Positions 18,426 to 28,171 of a stretch of 64,000 bases of DNA are shown here, one piece after another. Within the stretch, counting starts at the first letter, position 1. Each line of letters starts with the position of its first letter. Position numbers and translations under genes: made by a program. This DNA comes from Cyanothece sp. BG0011 (GTDB lineage Bacteria; Cyanobacteriota; Cyanobacteriia; Cyanobacteriales; Microcystaceae), in assembly GCF_003013815.1 (NCBI RefSeq), contig NZ_PRLH01000047.1, positions 33,095 through 97,094 of the forward strand, in the 5' to 3' direction. The notes beneath the pieces were generated by a model. That model was not told the origin of the DNA. It did no database searches and was given only the letters and a program-made list of their open reading frames with translations.

Positions 18426-19472
18426 ATGGCACGTTTATTAATCGCAGCCAGTGGGACTGGGGGTCATGTTTTTCCTGCTGTGGGAGTAGCAGAAAAACTA
18501 TCAGATTACGAGATTCAATGGTTAGGAACCCCTAACCGTTTGGAACAGAGTTTAATCGGCGATCGCTATCCTTTTCATTCTATCTCTGTTGAGGGCTTTC
18601 AAACCCGTTCTCCTATTAAAAAGTTACAAATTTTATTAGGGTTAGTGGGTTCGGTTTTTGAAGTCAAGAAACTGATTGAACGAGAAAACATTGACGGGGT
18701 GTTTACCACTGGGGGATATATTGCCAGTCCTGCTATTTTAGCGGCGAAGTTATCAGGAATTCCGGCAATTCTTCACGAATCTAATTATATTCCAGGTAAG
18801 GTAACTAAGTTATTAAGTCGCTTTTGTCATACGGTTGCTTTGGGATTTGAAGGTACTGAAAAATATTTACCCAATACTTCAACTATTTGGGTAAGTACCC
18901 CTGTGCGATCGCAGTTTTATACACCCCAACCTTTAGACTTAAATATTCCTGACAATGTGCCTTTAATCGCCGTGATTGGAGGGTCTCAAGGGGCTGTTTC
19001 AGTTAATCAATTGGTGCGTCAATCTGTTCTGAGTTGGTTAGAAATGGGGGCTTATGTGGTACATTTAACTGGAAAAAATGACCCTGATGCTGATAGTTTT
19101 CAACATCCTCAATATATTTCTTTGCCCTTCTATGATAACATGGCTGGACTTTTACAAAGAGCCGATTTAGCGGTGAGTCGTGCTGGTGCAGGAACCTTAA
19201 CAGAATTAGCCATTACTCAGACTCCTGCCATCTTAATTCCTTATCCTTTTGCAGCAGAAGATCATCAATCTTTTAATGCTCAAGTGTTTGTTAAAGCAGG
19301 GGCGGCTTATTGTTATCAACAAAAAGAGTTGACGGATGAAAAGTTAACTAATTTAGTTGTAGATTTATTGAAAAATCCCGATAAACTAAAGGAAATGTCG
19401 CAAAAAAGTTCGGAGTTAGCGGTTATGGATAGTGCGGAACAATTAGCTAAGTTAATACGAGAAAGTCTTTAA
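18426..19472 (+). CDS. murG: Undecaprenyl-PP-MurNAc-pentapeptide GlcNAc transferase
   Basis: The 348-residue protein starts ARLLIAASGTGGHVFPAVGV, the N-terminal G-loop of MurG. TGGYIASPAILAAKLSGIP and LHESNYIPGKVTKLLSRF follow. The second Rossmann domain has IGGSQGAVSVNQLV, VSRAGAGTLTELA and PYPFAAEDHQ, which form the UDP-GlcNAc site. MurG converts lipid I to lipid II on the inner membrane face. Length is normal for the family. It stands alone on the plus strand and its 3' end faces the YihY-like gene across 13 bp. Confidence 0.97.
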   Translation: MARLLIAASGTGGHVFPAVGVAEKLSDYEIQWLGTPNRLEQSLIGDRYPFHSISVEGFQTRSPIKKLQILLGLVGSVFEVKKLIERENIDGVFTTGGYIASPAILAAKLSGIPAILHESNYIPGKVTKLLSRFCHTVALGFEGTEKYLPNTSTIWVSTPVRSQFYTPQPLDLNIPDNVPLIAVIGGSQGAVSVNQLVRQSVLSWLEMGAYVVHLTGKNDPDADSFQHPQYISLPFYDNMAGLLQRADLAVSRAGAGTLTELAITQTPAILIPYPFAAEDHQSFNAQVFVKAGAAYCYQQKELTDEKLTNLVVDLLKNPDKLKEMSQKSSELAVMDSAEQLAKLIRESL

Positions 19473-19485
19473 GATTTTGGGTCAT

Positions 19486-20400
19486 TTATTTATCTTGACG
19501 ACTGCCAAATAAATGAGTATAAACATAGGTGAATTCGCAACCTAAAAAGAAGATTTGACAAGTCAAGAAAATCCATAATAAAAGTACCATAAATCCCCCG
19601 ACAATACCGTAAGCTCTAAATTGTTCACCAATGCGAATTACTCCATTACTCACTAAACTTTGAAGGAGGGAAAATAAACTAACAGAAATCAAAGCACCTA
19701 TCCAAATATCACTCCATTTAACTTTAGTTGCAGGTAGGGTTTTATAGAGAATCATGACCACAGAAGTCAAGAGAAAAAAGGTAACACCTAGTTGTAAACT
19801 ATTCCATAAAAAGGCTTCATCAATGCGGAACCAGGTAATCACTTGTTCCACATTTTTAATGATTTTTAAAACCACTTTCAAGGCGATATTAGACAGTAAA
19901 GAAACTAAAAGTAAAGCAGTTGAAATTAAGACTAAGAAAAAGGCAATAATTTGATTTTTAATAAAATTAATAACTGTCCAAATCCAGCCATTACGATGAG
20001 ATTGACGATGATGGACTTTCCATATTTTATCAACGGCACGACCCAACGCACGAAAAATACGACTTGCGGTTATGAATAAAATAGAAAAACCGATAATTCC
20101 TGCCCCTAAGCTACTTTCGTTTAATTGAACTAAGGTACTTTCTACAATACGATAAGCTTCTATGGGTAATGCTCTTTTCGCAAAGACTAAAATTTGAGTA
20201 TAAGCATTAGTATCAGGTCCTAAGATTAAACCAGTGATACTTAAAATGACCAGCAAGATAGGGAACAGAGAAAAAATGGCATAATAGGACAAGGCTGCCC
20301 CCATTTCTATACAGTCGTCTTGTTGCCATTTTATAACGGTACGGGTGAATAACTGTACTATTTTTGATGATAGTATTCGATTTTGGACAAATTCAATCAC
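19486..20400 (-). CDS. YihY/virulence factor BrkB family membrane protein (UPF0761)
   Basis: The 304-residue protein has six hydrophobic segments. It carries the family's opening (GAALSYYAIFSLFPILLVIL, residues 34-53), SRIFRALGRAVDKIWKVHHR near residue 115, and a closing GGFMVLLLWIFLTCQIFFLGCEFTYVY. Members were once called ribonuclease BN in error, and their true function is unclear. The start is ATG at 20400. It is monocistronic, with a 540-bp gene-free region upstream. Confidence 0.9.
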   Translation of the reverse strand: MIEFVQNRILSSKIVQLFTRTVIKWQQDDCIEMGAALSYYAIFSLFPILLVILSITGLILGPDTNAYTQILVFAKRALPIEAYRIVESTLVQLNESSLGAGIIGFSILFITASRIFRALGRAVDKIWKVHHRQSHRNGWIWTVINFIKNQIIAFFLVLISTALLLVSLLSNIALKVVLKIIKNVEQVITWFRIDEAFLWNSLQLGVTFFLLTSVVMILYKTLPATKVKWSDIWIGALISVSLFSLLQSLVSNGVIRIGEQFRAYGIVGGFMVLLLWIFLTCQIFFLGCEFTYVYTHLFGSRQDK

Positions 20401-20939
20401 GGTTATATATTCAAGATTTATAATGATAAATATTTAGATTATAGTTAATTTACCAAAAATTCGATTATATAATTTATTTGGATTCATAGTTTAGATAAAA
20501 GTTTAACTTAAGTTAATAGTTTACTTAGATAGACTGGTTGATTATGTTTTTGTTCCAGAACAAAAATATTTATATAAGAGAAATAAATTCTAACAATAAC
20601 TTAATTATTACATCAATAAGATTGGTTTATTTAGTTCCACTCTTCTATAGTTGGTTTATACAACCATTTATTAATCTTTTTTATATCCATAAAACCTTAA
20701 GTTAGGATAATTCTATTAGTTGTATAGTCCTAACAATATTTATTTTAAATTACACTAATCTAAATAGTACCCAAATTAGAGCAATTGATTAATCTTAAGG
20801 AACATAATATGACAATTATACGCCAATAAACTAAGATAGAATCTGAAGAATTAGATTAATATCAGTGACCACTCACCAGTTTAATACTTAATATTGAGGA
20901 TACACTGTTCTACTTTTTTGACTTTTTGTGAGAACTTGA
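20401..20939. other. Gene-free AT-rich stretch
   Basis: Very AT-rich sequence lies upstream of the YihY-like gene. The only start with a ribosome-site-like sequence is AAGGAACATAATATG near 20809, which opens a six-codon frame (MTIIRQ). I see no RNA gene, no strong hairpin and no longer frame. Confidence 0.5.
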
Positions 20940-21602
20940 TTAAAACTCAATATGATGCGGCCATTCTAAACCGTTGGGTAATATTTTAGGACCAAAAAGA
21001 AAATGAAGGACACGCCTTGATAACAAAGTAGAAGATTTAGAAGAAGCGTGAAGTAACAACGGCCGCATAATAATAATGTCTCCTTTTGTTACTAATAGCG
21101 TTTGTTCAGGAGTTGACTGTTTTAACTGATTAATTTTTTTCGGTTTTAAACTTCCATGATGATGAGAACAGGGAATAACCCGTAAAGGGCCGTTCTTGTT
21201 GGTAGAATCATCAAGATGTACCCTAACAGCTATCATAGTCTTAAGGATATTATCTGGTCCATGAATAAAAGTCATACCTTCTTTTTGTGACCAACCTGGC
21301 AATTTATGAGATACATTTGAAGAAATAGGAATACTTCGATCTTGATGAAAGGCAACAAACCAATTATTAGATATAGATTTGTTAAAATAAGTGCATTGTA
21401 CAGGCACTAATGTTTTAATATTAGGTAAGGAATTAATTAGTTTTTGTTGAAGCGTTTTAGCCAAATTTTGACACCATTGATACTGTAATAAGCAACGGGT
21501 TCCGACTAAGTTAATATCTTCAATGTTACGGCTAATTTCATCACATTCTGAGGGAGAAAAACAATCTTTGATTATTTGATAGCCTAGAAGTGAAAAACTC
21601 AT
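20940..21602 (-). CDS. Phytanoyl-CoA dioxygenase (PhyH) family protein
   Basis: The 220-residue protein has the Fe(II)/2-oxoglutarate dioxygenase facial triad: HQD in FVAFHQDRSIPI (near residue 83) and a distal His in RPLLLHASSKS (near residue 185), followed by RRVLHFLFGP with the Arg that binds 2-oxoglutarate. LRVIPCSHHHG is the usual PhyH segment. The substrate is unknown; members hydroxylate lipids and small molecules. It lies upstream of a long AT-rich gap and downstream of rpmF, on the same strand. Confidence 0.88.
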   Translation of the reverse strand: MSFSLLGYQIIKDCFSPSECDEISRNIEDINLVGTRCLLQYQWCQNLAKTLQQKLINSLPNIKTLVPVQCTYFNKSISNNWFVAFHQDRSIPISSNVSHKLPGWSQKEGMTFIHGPDNILKTMIAVRVHLDDSTNKNGPLRVIPCSHHHGSLKPKKINQLKQSTPEQTLLVTKGDIIIMRPLLLHASSKSSTLLSRRVLHFLFGPKILPNGLEWPHHIEF

Positions 21603-21696
21603 ATATCATCTCAAGTTGGCATGAAAGCATAATTAAGCGATCGCTATCTTGGAAAAATCAACTAGACAGCGATCGCCTATCATCTTACGAGAATAT

Positions 21697-21873
21697 TTAC
21701 TCTTCGTCGTTTTCCTCTTCATCTTGAGGATAAACAAAACTATTGGATCGGCCAGATAGAACAGATTTACCTAAAGATAAGGCTTTTTGTGCTTCTAAGG
21801 CTGCGGTCCGTTTCCAGTGGGCCTTGCGTTGATCTCGTTTGGTGTTGGATGTTTTCTTCTTAGGGACTGCCAT
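21697..21873 (-). CDS. rpmF: 50S ribosomal protein L32
   Basis: Reading the minus strand from ATG at 21873 gives 58 residues starting [20 protein letters not shown], the classical L32 N-terminus. The C-terminal half is the plant/cyanobacterial type ([17 protein letters not shown]) and ends in an acidic tail (DEEENDEE). L32 is a structural protein of the large subunit. Length is normal for cyanobacteria. Confidence 0.96.
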   Translation of the reverse strand: MAVPKKKTSNTKRDQRKAHWKRTAALEAQKALSLGKSVLSGRSNSFVYPQDEEENDEE

Positions 21874-21949
21874 AGGACTTAAACATAAAATAATTACACA
21901 ACCTTTCTATTATACGGTATTCTTTGGTTGACTTGCTACTCATAGGATC

Positions 21950-22187
21950 TTATTCTGCTAAAGAAGCTAATTCATCAAAGGTAATAAAACCATCCTGATT
22001 AAGATCACATTTATTAAAGGTGGATTCAACCGCTTTGCTAATATCAAAATCTGTATTGTTTCCCCAGATAGCTTCTAATAATTGTTTTAATTCTTCTCGA
22101 TCAATTTTACCGTTATTATCTTGATCAATTTCATCAAAAAACTTTTTTTAATTCTTCGGTTTCGTGTTGATTTAAGGGAAGGTTCAT
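21950..22187 (-). pseudogene. EF-hand calcium-binding protein, frameshifted in an A7 run
   Basis: From ATG at 22187 the frame reads MNLPLNQHETEELKK and then hits TGA at the run of seven A. With one A fewer the frame continues as FFDEIDQDNNGKIDREEL to a TAA at 21950, giving a 78-residue protein. It has two canonical EF-hand loops, DQDNNGKIDREE and DLNQDGFITFDE. The 238-bp span is one base over a multiple of three. Options are a real mutation, an assembly error, or transcript slippage at A7. It follows the 167-codon gene by 17 bp. The EF-hand identity is firm. Confidence 0.85.
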
Positions 22188-22204
22188 GGTTAGTAACTCC
22201 TCTA

Positions 22205-22708
22205 TTAATGACTAATTTGTATGGTCCAAGGTTCGCCGGATCGAGGAATACCAAACCCTGGTAAGTTTAATAATACTCCAATTTGATGAATATGATAACT
22301 TACCATTCCCATTTTACCAATTTCTAGGGTTAACTTATTAAATATTGTATCTTCCCACGGTTGTTTTTTCCCTTCTATTATTTCCCATTTTCTTTCTATT
22401 ATAAATCCTGATTGTAAAAGACGGATAATTTTGTTTCCTTGAAAATAGCAAAAACTGACTGAATCTGATACCGTATAAGCTGCTAATCCTAATATTTTTT
22501 TATTAGGGAAAATTTGAGCGATTTCTTTACTATAAGAAACAACCTTTTTTGGTTCATCTATATAGAGTTGTATCCAAGGAGTTTCTTGATGATAACGAAC
22601 GGGAAATTGATAACCTTCTTTAACTAAAATAGAGGCAATCTTTTTAATTTCTTCTATGTCAAATTTATCTCGACTATAAGATAAATAAATTGCTCCAAAT
22701 TTACCCAT
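22205..22708 (-). CDS. Protein of unknown function
   Basis: I do not recognise this 167-residue protein. It has no signal peptide or membrane segment and alternates strands and helices (GAIYLSYSRDKFDIEEIKKI at the start, then VSDSVSFCYFQGNKIIRLLQ and WEDTIFNKLTLEIG). It starts 9 bp after the stop of the GT39-type glycosyltransferase and is followed by the EF-hand gene, so the three form a likely operon. Confidence 0.6.
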   Translation of the reverse strand: MGKFGAIYLSYSRDKFDIEEIKKIASILVKEGYQFPVRYHQETPWIQLYIDEPKKVVSYSKEIAQIFPNKKILGLAAYTVSDSVSFCYFQGNKIIRLLQSGFIIERKWEIIEGKKQPWEDTIFNKLTLEIGKMGMVSYHIHQIGVLLNLPGFGIPRSGEPWTIQISH

Positions 22709-22717
22709 TCTTTTAAA

Positions 22718-24385
22718 TTATCGAATCGAGTTTTCTGTAGATACATAAGGTCTTAATAAGTTGTTAGCTTCATAGAAATAGAAAACATTAACAACCACAC
22801 CCCCTCGCTTAATTTCTATTTTACCAATTTCTTTGATTTCTGTAAAAAAGGCTCTGAATTCATTGGTTAATTCTGGCATTTCATGAAACCGTTTTAAGGT
22901 AATATAAAGGGCATTTTTTCCTATCCATTGATCCGTATCGGGCCAAAAGTCAAAACCCCGTCTATCATAACTGAAACAAGTCACAGGAATGTCATGTAAG
23001 GGTTCTAATGCTAAATCAATTAATCCTGCTAAATAATAAGCATTTGTAAACAAAAAGTCTGACTGTTTTAAATAGTTCAATAATAGAGGAGACTCTGTTA
23101 CTTGTTTTCTCAATTCTTCTACATCAATTAACTCAGTTGTGGGATCGGTTTCAGGGGTTAAAAACCCTCCTACTATAGCATTATGACTCGATGTAAATAA
23201 GGTTCCTGTGTTCAAATGAAGTAATAATAATAATAAAATAGTATTAATGGCGATCGCGCTACCAAATAACCATCGTTTGACCCATATTTTTGAATTATTT
23301 AACCATTGTTCTCCATAAAATCCTAATAGTAAAATCATGCCCCAATAACCGGGTATTGGCCAAGTCACTAATATTTGTTCTTTACCTCCTAATATAATTA
23401 ATCCCAAGGTTAAAGGTAAAGATATCCAGTAAATAAACAATTTTTTATTGTTTAAATTGCTAACATTTTTTTTCTTAGATAATAATTGATAACCATCAAA
23501 ATATAAACTTTTACTCATTACCCACCATAAAGGAAAGCCAATGGTAGGAAATAATAAAGCAATATTAACTCCTAAAACCCCTAAAGCATTGAGGAAATTA
23601 TAAGATTTTTGAGGCGCATTGGGTACGGGTAAAAAGCGATCAAAAAGTTGAAACTTTAAAGAGATCCAATCATGTTGATAATTCCAAAATAACAAAGGAA
23701 ATAAAGTTACAATAAATAAGAATAACCCTAAAATTGTCCAAGGGGAGATTAAAGCTTTACGGTGATTATTACTACATAAACAAAAGCCAACTAAACAAAA
23801 TCCTAATACAAAACCATGATATTTACTTAAACAAGCTAATCCAATTAAAACCCCTAAAATACTGAGACGATAACTGGGTAAATAAGTTTGATTGCGTTTC
23901 GTAAAAAACTCATCAACAGCACAATATAAAGCCGCCGACCAAAAAAAAATCAAAGGACTATCGGGAAGGGTGATAATGCCAAAACCTAACTGAAAAATAG
24001 GAATAATTGATCCTAAGATTAACGTTATTTTTCCTGCTGTTTGACTAAATAATTTAGCAGTTGTTAAGTATAATAAATATAAACTGCCTGTATATAAAAT
24101 TAAAGTGCCAATACGTAGAGTAAAAGGGGATGTAATTCCCGTTAACCAAATCCCGAAACCAGTGGTTAAAGCAACAAAAAGAGGATGATCAAAATAACTC
24201 CAATCTAAATGTTTAGTATAAAGATAATAATAGCCCTCATCGTAACCCGGTAACAGCCAAAAAGCAATCAAGGAACGAAATAATAAACCGAGCAATAATA
24301 TTGAAACCACTGATGGAAACCCATCTAGTAAGGGAAACTTTTTATTAAAAACAGGATTTAAAAAAACTTTTTTTTGTAAAGTCAT
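22718..24385 (-). CDS. Glycosyltransferase family 39-type membrane protein
   Basis: The 555-residue protein has about ten membrane segments. Its first periplasmic loop has PGYDEGYYYLYTKHLDWSYF, with the Asp-Glu pair and DHPLF typical of ArnT/PMT-like GT-C enzymes, which use polyprenyl-phosphate sugars. Later, TLPDSPLIFFWSAALY and LGVLIGLACLSKYHGF match the PMT_2 core. A soluble C-terminal domain begins near residue 430. The acceptor is unknown and could be a lipid, polysaccharide or protein. It is the first gene of a probable three-gene operon. Confidence 0.85.
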   Translation of the reverse strand: MTLQKKVFLNPVFNKKFPLLDGFPSVVSILLLGLLFRSLIAFWLLPGYDEGYYYLYTKHLDWSYFDHPLFVALTTGFGIWLTGITSPFTLRIGTLILYTGSLYLLYLTTAKLFSQTAGKITLILGSIIPIFQLGFGIITLPDSPLIFFWSAALYCAVDEFFTKRNQTYLPSYRLSILGVLIGLACLSKYHGFVLGFCLVGFCLCSNNHRKALISPWTILGLFLFIVTLFPLLFWNYQHDWISLKFQLFDRFLPVPNAPQKSYNFLNALGVLGVNIALLFPTIGFPLWWVMSKSLYFDGYQLLSKKKNVSNLNNKKLFIYWISLPLTLGLIILGGKEQILVTWPIPGYWGMILLLGFYGEQWLNNSKIWVKRWLFGSAIAINTILLLLLLHLNTGTLFTSSHNAIVGGFLTPETDPTTELIDVEELRKQVTESPLLLNYLKQSDFLFTNAYYLAGLIDLALEPLHDIPVTCFSYDRRGFDFWPDTDQWIGKNALYITLKRFHEMPELTNEFRAFFTEIKEIGKIEIKRGGVVVNVFYFYEANNLLRPYVSTENSIR

Positions 24386-24521
24386 TATAGCTAATTAGGT
24401 TAGGACATTTTATATAAACTGAGGTTAACAATGCTCAATTCAATTCAAAATTTATTTTTGGGGATAAGTCCAAAACAAATAATATTCAATTCTAAATTAT
24501 ACATTCTGCATTCTAAATTAC

Positions 24522-25604
24522 CTATAAATATCCTTCAACTAAAAAATCTTGATCCACTTGACGAAAACTAATATTTTCTAATAATAAAGCATCAGACATT
24601 TTGTCTAAACCTAAATCACCGATAGGAGAAGCAGCAGAGACACCGCCGATGATTTTCGGGGCAATAAAGGCCATAATTTTTTGAATGACCCCCTCCCTGA
24701 TAGCTTGGGCCCCTAACACCCCACCACATTCCCACAAAACACTGCATAATTGTCGTTCATAGAGGGTATCCATAACCTGAGAAGGAGTTAAAGGAGATAA
24801 TTCGATCACTTCTACCCCCTTATCTCGTAATTTTGCTTGTAAAGACGGATTTTTGCCCCATTCCGTAAACACAATGGTTGGTGCAATCTCAACATTCCAA
24901 AGATTAGCGTCTTCGGGTAAGTGGAAGTTACGACTCATCACCACGCGCAAAGGATTAACCCCGGTGGCTTGATGAATGGTCAAATGGGGATTATCTCGGC
25001 GTACCGTATTTCCCCCAACGATCACCCCATCACAAGCGGCCCTAGTTTGATGAACCAACTGACGAGACTTTGTTCCCGTCACCCAAGCACTATGGCCCGT
25101 ACTGGTGGAAATTTTTCCATCAAGGGTCATGGCATATTTCAAGATACCAAAAGGTTGATGATAAAGAATACGGTGACAAAATCCTTCATTTAAACGATGA
25201 CAGTCTGCCTCTTCAACCCCAACGGTAACCGCTATGCCGGCCTCTTTTAATCTCGCAATGCCTTTTCCTGAGACTAATGGGTTAGGATCGACCATCCCCA
25301 CCACCACCCTAGCCACTTTAGCCGAAATTAACGCCTCAGTACAGGGGGGGGTACGACCATAGTGGTTACAGGGTTCTAAATTGACATAAACCGTAGCTCC
25401 TTGTGCATTTTCCCCTGCGTCTCGCAAAGCGAAAACCTCTGCATGGGGTTCTCCTGCTTTGGGGTGAAATCCCTCCCCAACAATTTTCCCATCCTTAACA
25501 ATCACTGCACCCACCATCGGGTTAGGAGACGTATAACCCAACCCTCGACGGGCTAAAGTTAAGCATCTTTGCATCATCTGTTTATCGACTTTATCTAGGC
25601 TCAT
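24522..25604 (-). CDS. ribD: Bifunctional riboflavin deaminase/reductase
   Basis: The 360-residue protein starts with the deaminase domain: RGLGYTSPNPMVGAVIVKDG, the zinc motif PHAEVFAL and PCNHYGRTPPCTEAL. From about residue 150 follows the NADPH-dependent reductase domain, with KYAMTLDGKISTSTGHSAWV and VIVGGNTVRRDNPHLT. It catalyses the second and third steps of riboflavin synthesis. The length is normal. It stands alone between a glycosyltransferase operon and the divergent amt. Confidence 0.97.
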   Translation of the reverse strand: MSLDKVDKQMMQRCLTLARRGLGYTSPNPMVGAVIVKDGKIVGEGFHPKAGEPHAEVFALRDAGENAQGATVYVNLEPCNHYGRTPPCTEALISAKVARVVVGMVDPNPLVSGKGIARLKEAGIAVTVGVEEADCHRLNEGFCHRILYHQPFGILKYAMTLDGKISTSTGHSAWVTGTKSRQLVHQTRAACDGVIVGGNTVRRDNPHLTIHQATGVNPLRVVMSRNFHLPEDANLWNVEIAPTIVFTEWGKNPSLQAKLRDKGVEVIELSPLTPSQVMDTLYERQLCSVLWECGGVLGAQAIREGVIQKIMAFIAPKIIGGVSAASPIGDLGLDKMSDALLLENISFRQVDQDFLVEGYL

Positions 25605-25693
25605 AGGATTTCCGATGATCAGGTCAAGACTGGCTTGATGATTTCATTCCCTTAAAGATAACTCAGTTATTTCTGTGACAGGTATAGGGAAAA

Positions 25694-25716
25694 GTCACTG
25701 AAAATTATTAAGTGAC
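25694..25716. promoter_or_regulatory. Inverted repeat in the ribD-amt intergenic region
   Basis: GTCACT (25694-25699) is mirrored by AGTGAC (25711-25716) with an 11-base AT-rich spacer. Another AGTGAC lies near 25765. The site is about 130 bp before amt and 90 bp before ribD. Its spacing is not the GTAN8TAC of NtcA, so the binding protein is unknown. Confidence 0.3.
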
Positions 25717-25842
25717 CTTGACGAAATTAGGTAATTCTTTTTAGAGTTTATACACTAAATAGGGAAGTGACTGCTAAAAAAACGTTTAATAAACAATTTA
25801 GTCATTTCCAGTGTTAATGATTTTGTTAATCATCTCCTAAAA

Positions 25843-27339
25843 ATGGTATCAACACGAACAAAAAAAGATGTCCCTAGCTGGCAACCGTTAAAAACGATCG
25901 CCAGATCCTTTTCCCCTTATTGGATTGCTTGTATTCCTTTAGCAGCCATTATTACGATTGTTTTAAATAAGGCTGTTGTTGCTCAAGATGTAGAAGTTGA
26001 CATATTAGCGATTACCGAAGCGACTCCTGAGGCGATTATTCAACTTCAAGGAACCCTTAACGCTATCTGGGTACTCATTGCGGCGATTCTCGTCATCTTC
26101 ATGAATGCGGGTTTCGGGATGCTAGAAACTGGCTTTTGTCGTCATAAAAACGCTGTTAATATCCTCGCTAAGAACTTAATTGTGTTTGCCTTAGCCACCC
26201 TTGCTTATTGGGCGATCGGTTATTCTCTGATGTTTGGCGGGCCTGAAAATCCCATTATTGGGTCTGGGGGTTGGTTCCTCAGTGGGGAACCAGCGACCTA
26301 TGGCCTGGAACCTTTTCCCGTTGGACTGCCTGTGTCGGTGGCTTTTTTATTCCAAGCCGCTTTTGCTGGAACGGCGGCCACCATTGTATCTGGGGCAGTG
26401 GCCGAACGGATCAAGTTCACTGACTTCTTAATTTTCAGTTTATTGTTAGTGGGGATTTCTTACCCGATCACAGGTCACTGGGTTTGGAGTGGCGGTTGGT
26501 TAGGTGCCCTGGGATTTAGTGACTTTGCTGGTTCTACGGTGGTTCACTCCGTTGGGGGTTGGGCTGCATTAATGGGGGCAGCGATCTTAGGCCCGAGAAT
26601 GGGTAAATATGTAGATGGTCGTCCTCAAGCGATTCCTGGCCATAACATGAGTATTGCGACGTTAGGCTGTCTCATTCTTTGGATTGGTTGGTTTGGCTTT
26701 AACCCTGGTTCTGAACTAGCTGCTAACAGTGCGGTTCCTTACATTGCGGTGACCACCAACTTAGCGGCCGCGGCCGGTGGGGTTACTGCCACTTTCACTG
26801 CTTGGGCAAAGGACGGTAAACCTGACCTTTCGATGATTATTAATGGTATTCTCGCCGGATTAGTGGGCATTACCGCCGGTTGTAATGGCGTATCCTATTG
26901 GGGGGCTGTGATCATCGGTGCGGTGGCTGGTGTCATCGTTGTGTATTCCGTTAGTATTATTGATTCGGTTCTCAAAATAGATGATCCCGTCGGGGCGATT
27001 TCGGTTCACTTAGTCAATGGAATCTGGGGAACCCTAGCCGTTGGCTTATTTAACACCGAAGCCGGTTTATTTTACGGTGGCGGTATCGGTCAACTGATCA
27101 ATCAAATTATTGGTATCGTTGCCATTGGTGTGTTCACGGTTGTCTTTAGTGGCATTGTTTGGAGTGTCCTTAAAGCCACAATGGGTATCCGTGTTAGTGC
27201 TGAAGAAGAACTCAATGGTCTTGATATTGGAGAACATGGCATGGAAGCTTATTATGGTTTTGTCAAAGAACCCGATGGCTTCGGGAGTACCGGTTCTCGT
27301 GGTATTAATGACGATGTTCCCACCAGTGCCGGAATGTAA
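25843..27339 (+). CDS. amt: Ammonium transporter, Amt family
   Basis: The 498-residue membrane protein has an N-terminal hydrophobic leader (residues 20-45), then eleven predicted membrane helices. Hallmarks are [41 protein letters not shown] followed by [13 protein letters not shown] (pore His), and near the end [22 protein letters not shown] (second pore His). It imports ammonium and is usually gated by PII. The C-terminal tail has the [10 protein letters not shown] segment. In cyanobacteria amt genes are usually NtcA-activated. I found only an imperfect GTA-N8-TAG near 25731. A strong terminator follows. Confidence 0.96.
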   Translation: MVSTRTKKDVPSWQPLKTIARSFSPYWIACIPLAAIITIVLNKAVVAQDVEVDILAITEATPEAIIQLQGTLNAIWVLIAAILVIFMNAGFGMLETGFCRHKNAVNILAKNLIVFALATLAYWAIGYSLMFGGPENPIIGSGGWFLSGEPATYGLEPFPVGLPVSVAFLFQAAFAGTAATIVSGAVAERIKFTDFLIFSLLLVGISYPITGHWVWSGGWLGALGFSDFAGSTVVHSVGGWAALMGAAILGPRMGKYVDGRPQAIPGHNMSIATLGCLILWIGWFGFNPGSELAANSAVPYIAVTTNLAAAAGGVTATFTAWAKDGKPDLSMIINGILAGLVGITAGCNGVSYWGAVIIGAVAGVIVVYSVSIIDSVLKIDDPVGAISVHLVNGIWGTLAVGLFNTEAGLFYGGGIGQLINQIIGIVAIGVFTVVFSGIVWSVLKATMGIRVSAEEELNGLDIGEHGMEAYYGFVKEPDGFGSTGSRGINDDVPTSAGM

Positions 27340-27360
27340 TTCATTTCCATCTTAATGATG

Positions 27361-27388
27361 AGTCCGCAATGATAGCGGACTTTTTTTT
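27361..27388 (+). terminator. Rho-independent terminator of amt
   Basis: Perfect 7-bp arms AGTCCGC (27361-27367) and GCGGACT (27375-27381) enclose a 7-base loop and run into a tract of eight T. It starts 22 bp after the amt stop. Confidence 0.93.
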
Positions 27389-27473
27389 ATCTTTCTCTCA
27401 GAAAGCTCACAGATTCTCCTCAGATTAATGGTTCATCGTAGACAGTGTTAAATGAAATTAAGAGGTGACACCG

Positions 27474-27938
27474 ATGAAATTACACCGTTTTACTGCTTTT
27501 GGTCTTTCTTCTTCTTTATTACTTGCTTCTGCTCTTTCCTTACCCTTATTTTCCTCTCCAGTTTGGGCTAATCAAACAGAAGGGCAACTCATGGCTCAAG
27601 CCGTTTCTGTCTTATCTTCAAGCAACTTTATTACTGTCGAACAAGATCATCAAACTACGGGTCAAGTTCGTGTCATTCGTCTCAATGGCAAACGTTATCT
27701 AGACTTTGATTCTGAGTTTACTACCGCTCAAGGTCCAGACGTTCAAATTATTCTCTATCGGGGTAAAACAGTCCCCCTCAATGTTTCTGAAGACGATTAT
27801 ATTACTTTAGGTAAACTAAAAAGCTTTAAGGGTTCACAACGTTACGAAATTCCTGACAATATTGATTTAGATAATTTAAAATCAGTAGGCATCTGGTGTC
27901 GCAAATTTAATGTGACTTTTGCCTACGCTTCCCTCTAA
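27474..27938 (+). CDS. Exported DM13-domain protein
   Basis: Starting at the ATG at 27474, the protein has 154 residues. AGAGGTG at 27460-27466 is a good ribosome site for that ATG and contains the GTG of a three-codon longer reading. A signal peptide ends at VWAN near residue 32. The rest is a DM13 domain: RYLDFDSEFTTAQGPDVQII, then LGKLKSFKGSQRYEIP and VGIWCRKFNVTFAYASL, with the conserved Cys of the domain. DM13 has been proposed to act in redox or adhesion on the cell surface, and the actual role is unproven. Confidence 0.85.
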   Translation: MKLHRFTAFGLSSSLLLASALSLPLFSSPVWANQTEGQLMAQAVSVLSSSNFITVEQDHQTTGQVRVIRLNGKRYLDFDSEFTTAQGPDVQIILYRGKTVPLNVSEDDYITLGKLKSFKGSQRYEIPDNIDLDNLKSVGIWCRKFNVTFAYASL

Positions 27939-28171
27939 TTCTTATTATGGCGACTTTGAATTCACCCAAATGGGTGATTCGATTGGAGGAAGATTTTAAG
28001 GGCCGATTATCTTTCAATGGGGGGATGAGTTGTTAGCACTAAAAAGGGTAAAACTTGAAAAGTCCAACAGCAATTAAGCGATCGCCAGAAAATCAGATCA
28101 AACCTGTCTGTCTTTATGCTAAGCAATGTCCCTCTCTCCAAGCCATTAAGGCGATGAAGGAGGGCAAAGAT

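Noticed and set aside
20809..20829. Six-codon frame MTIIRQ after AAGGAACATAAT
   Set aside because: It is too short to support a leader peptide, and no gene follows on that strand.
25731..25744. Candidate NtcA box upstream of amt
   Set aside because: It reads GTA-N8-TAG, not TAC, and no well-placed -10 box lies about 22 bp after it.
27947..28036. Possible 29-residue peptide (MATLNSPKWVIRLEEDFKGR...)
   Set aside because: There is no ribosome site, no known family and no conservation evidence. It contains a small TTCACCCAAATGGGTGA palindrome.
28055..28171. TTG-initiated N-terminal extension of the two-helix protein
   Set aside because: A strong AGGAGG site points to ATG 28172, and the extension has no membrane or domain character.
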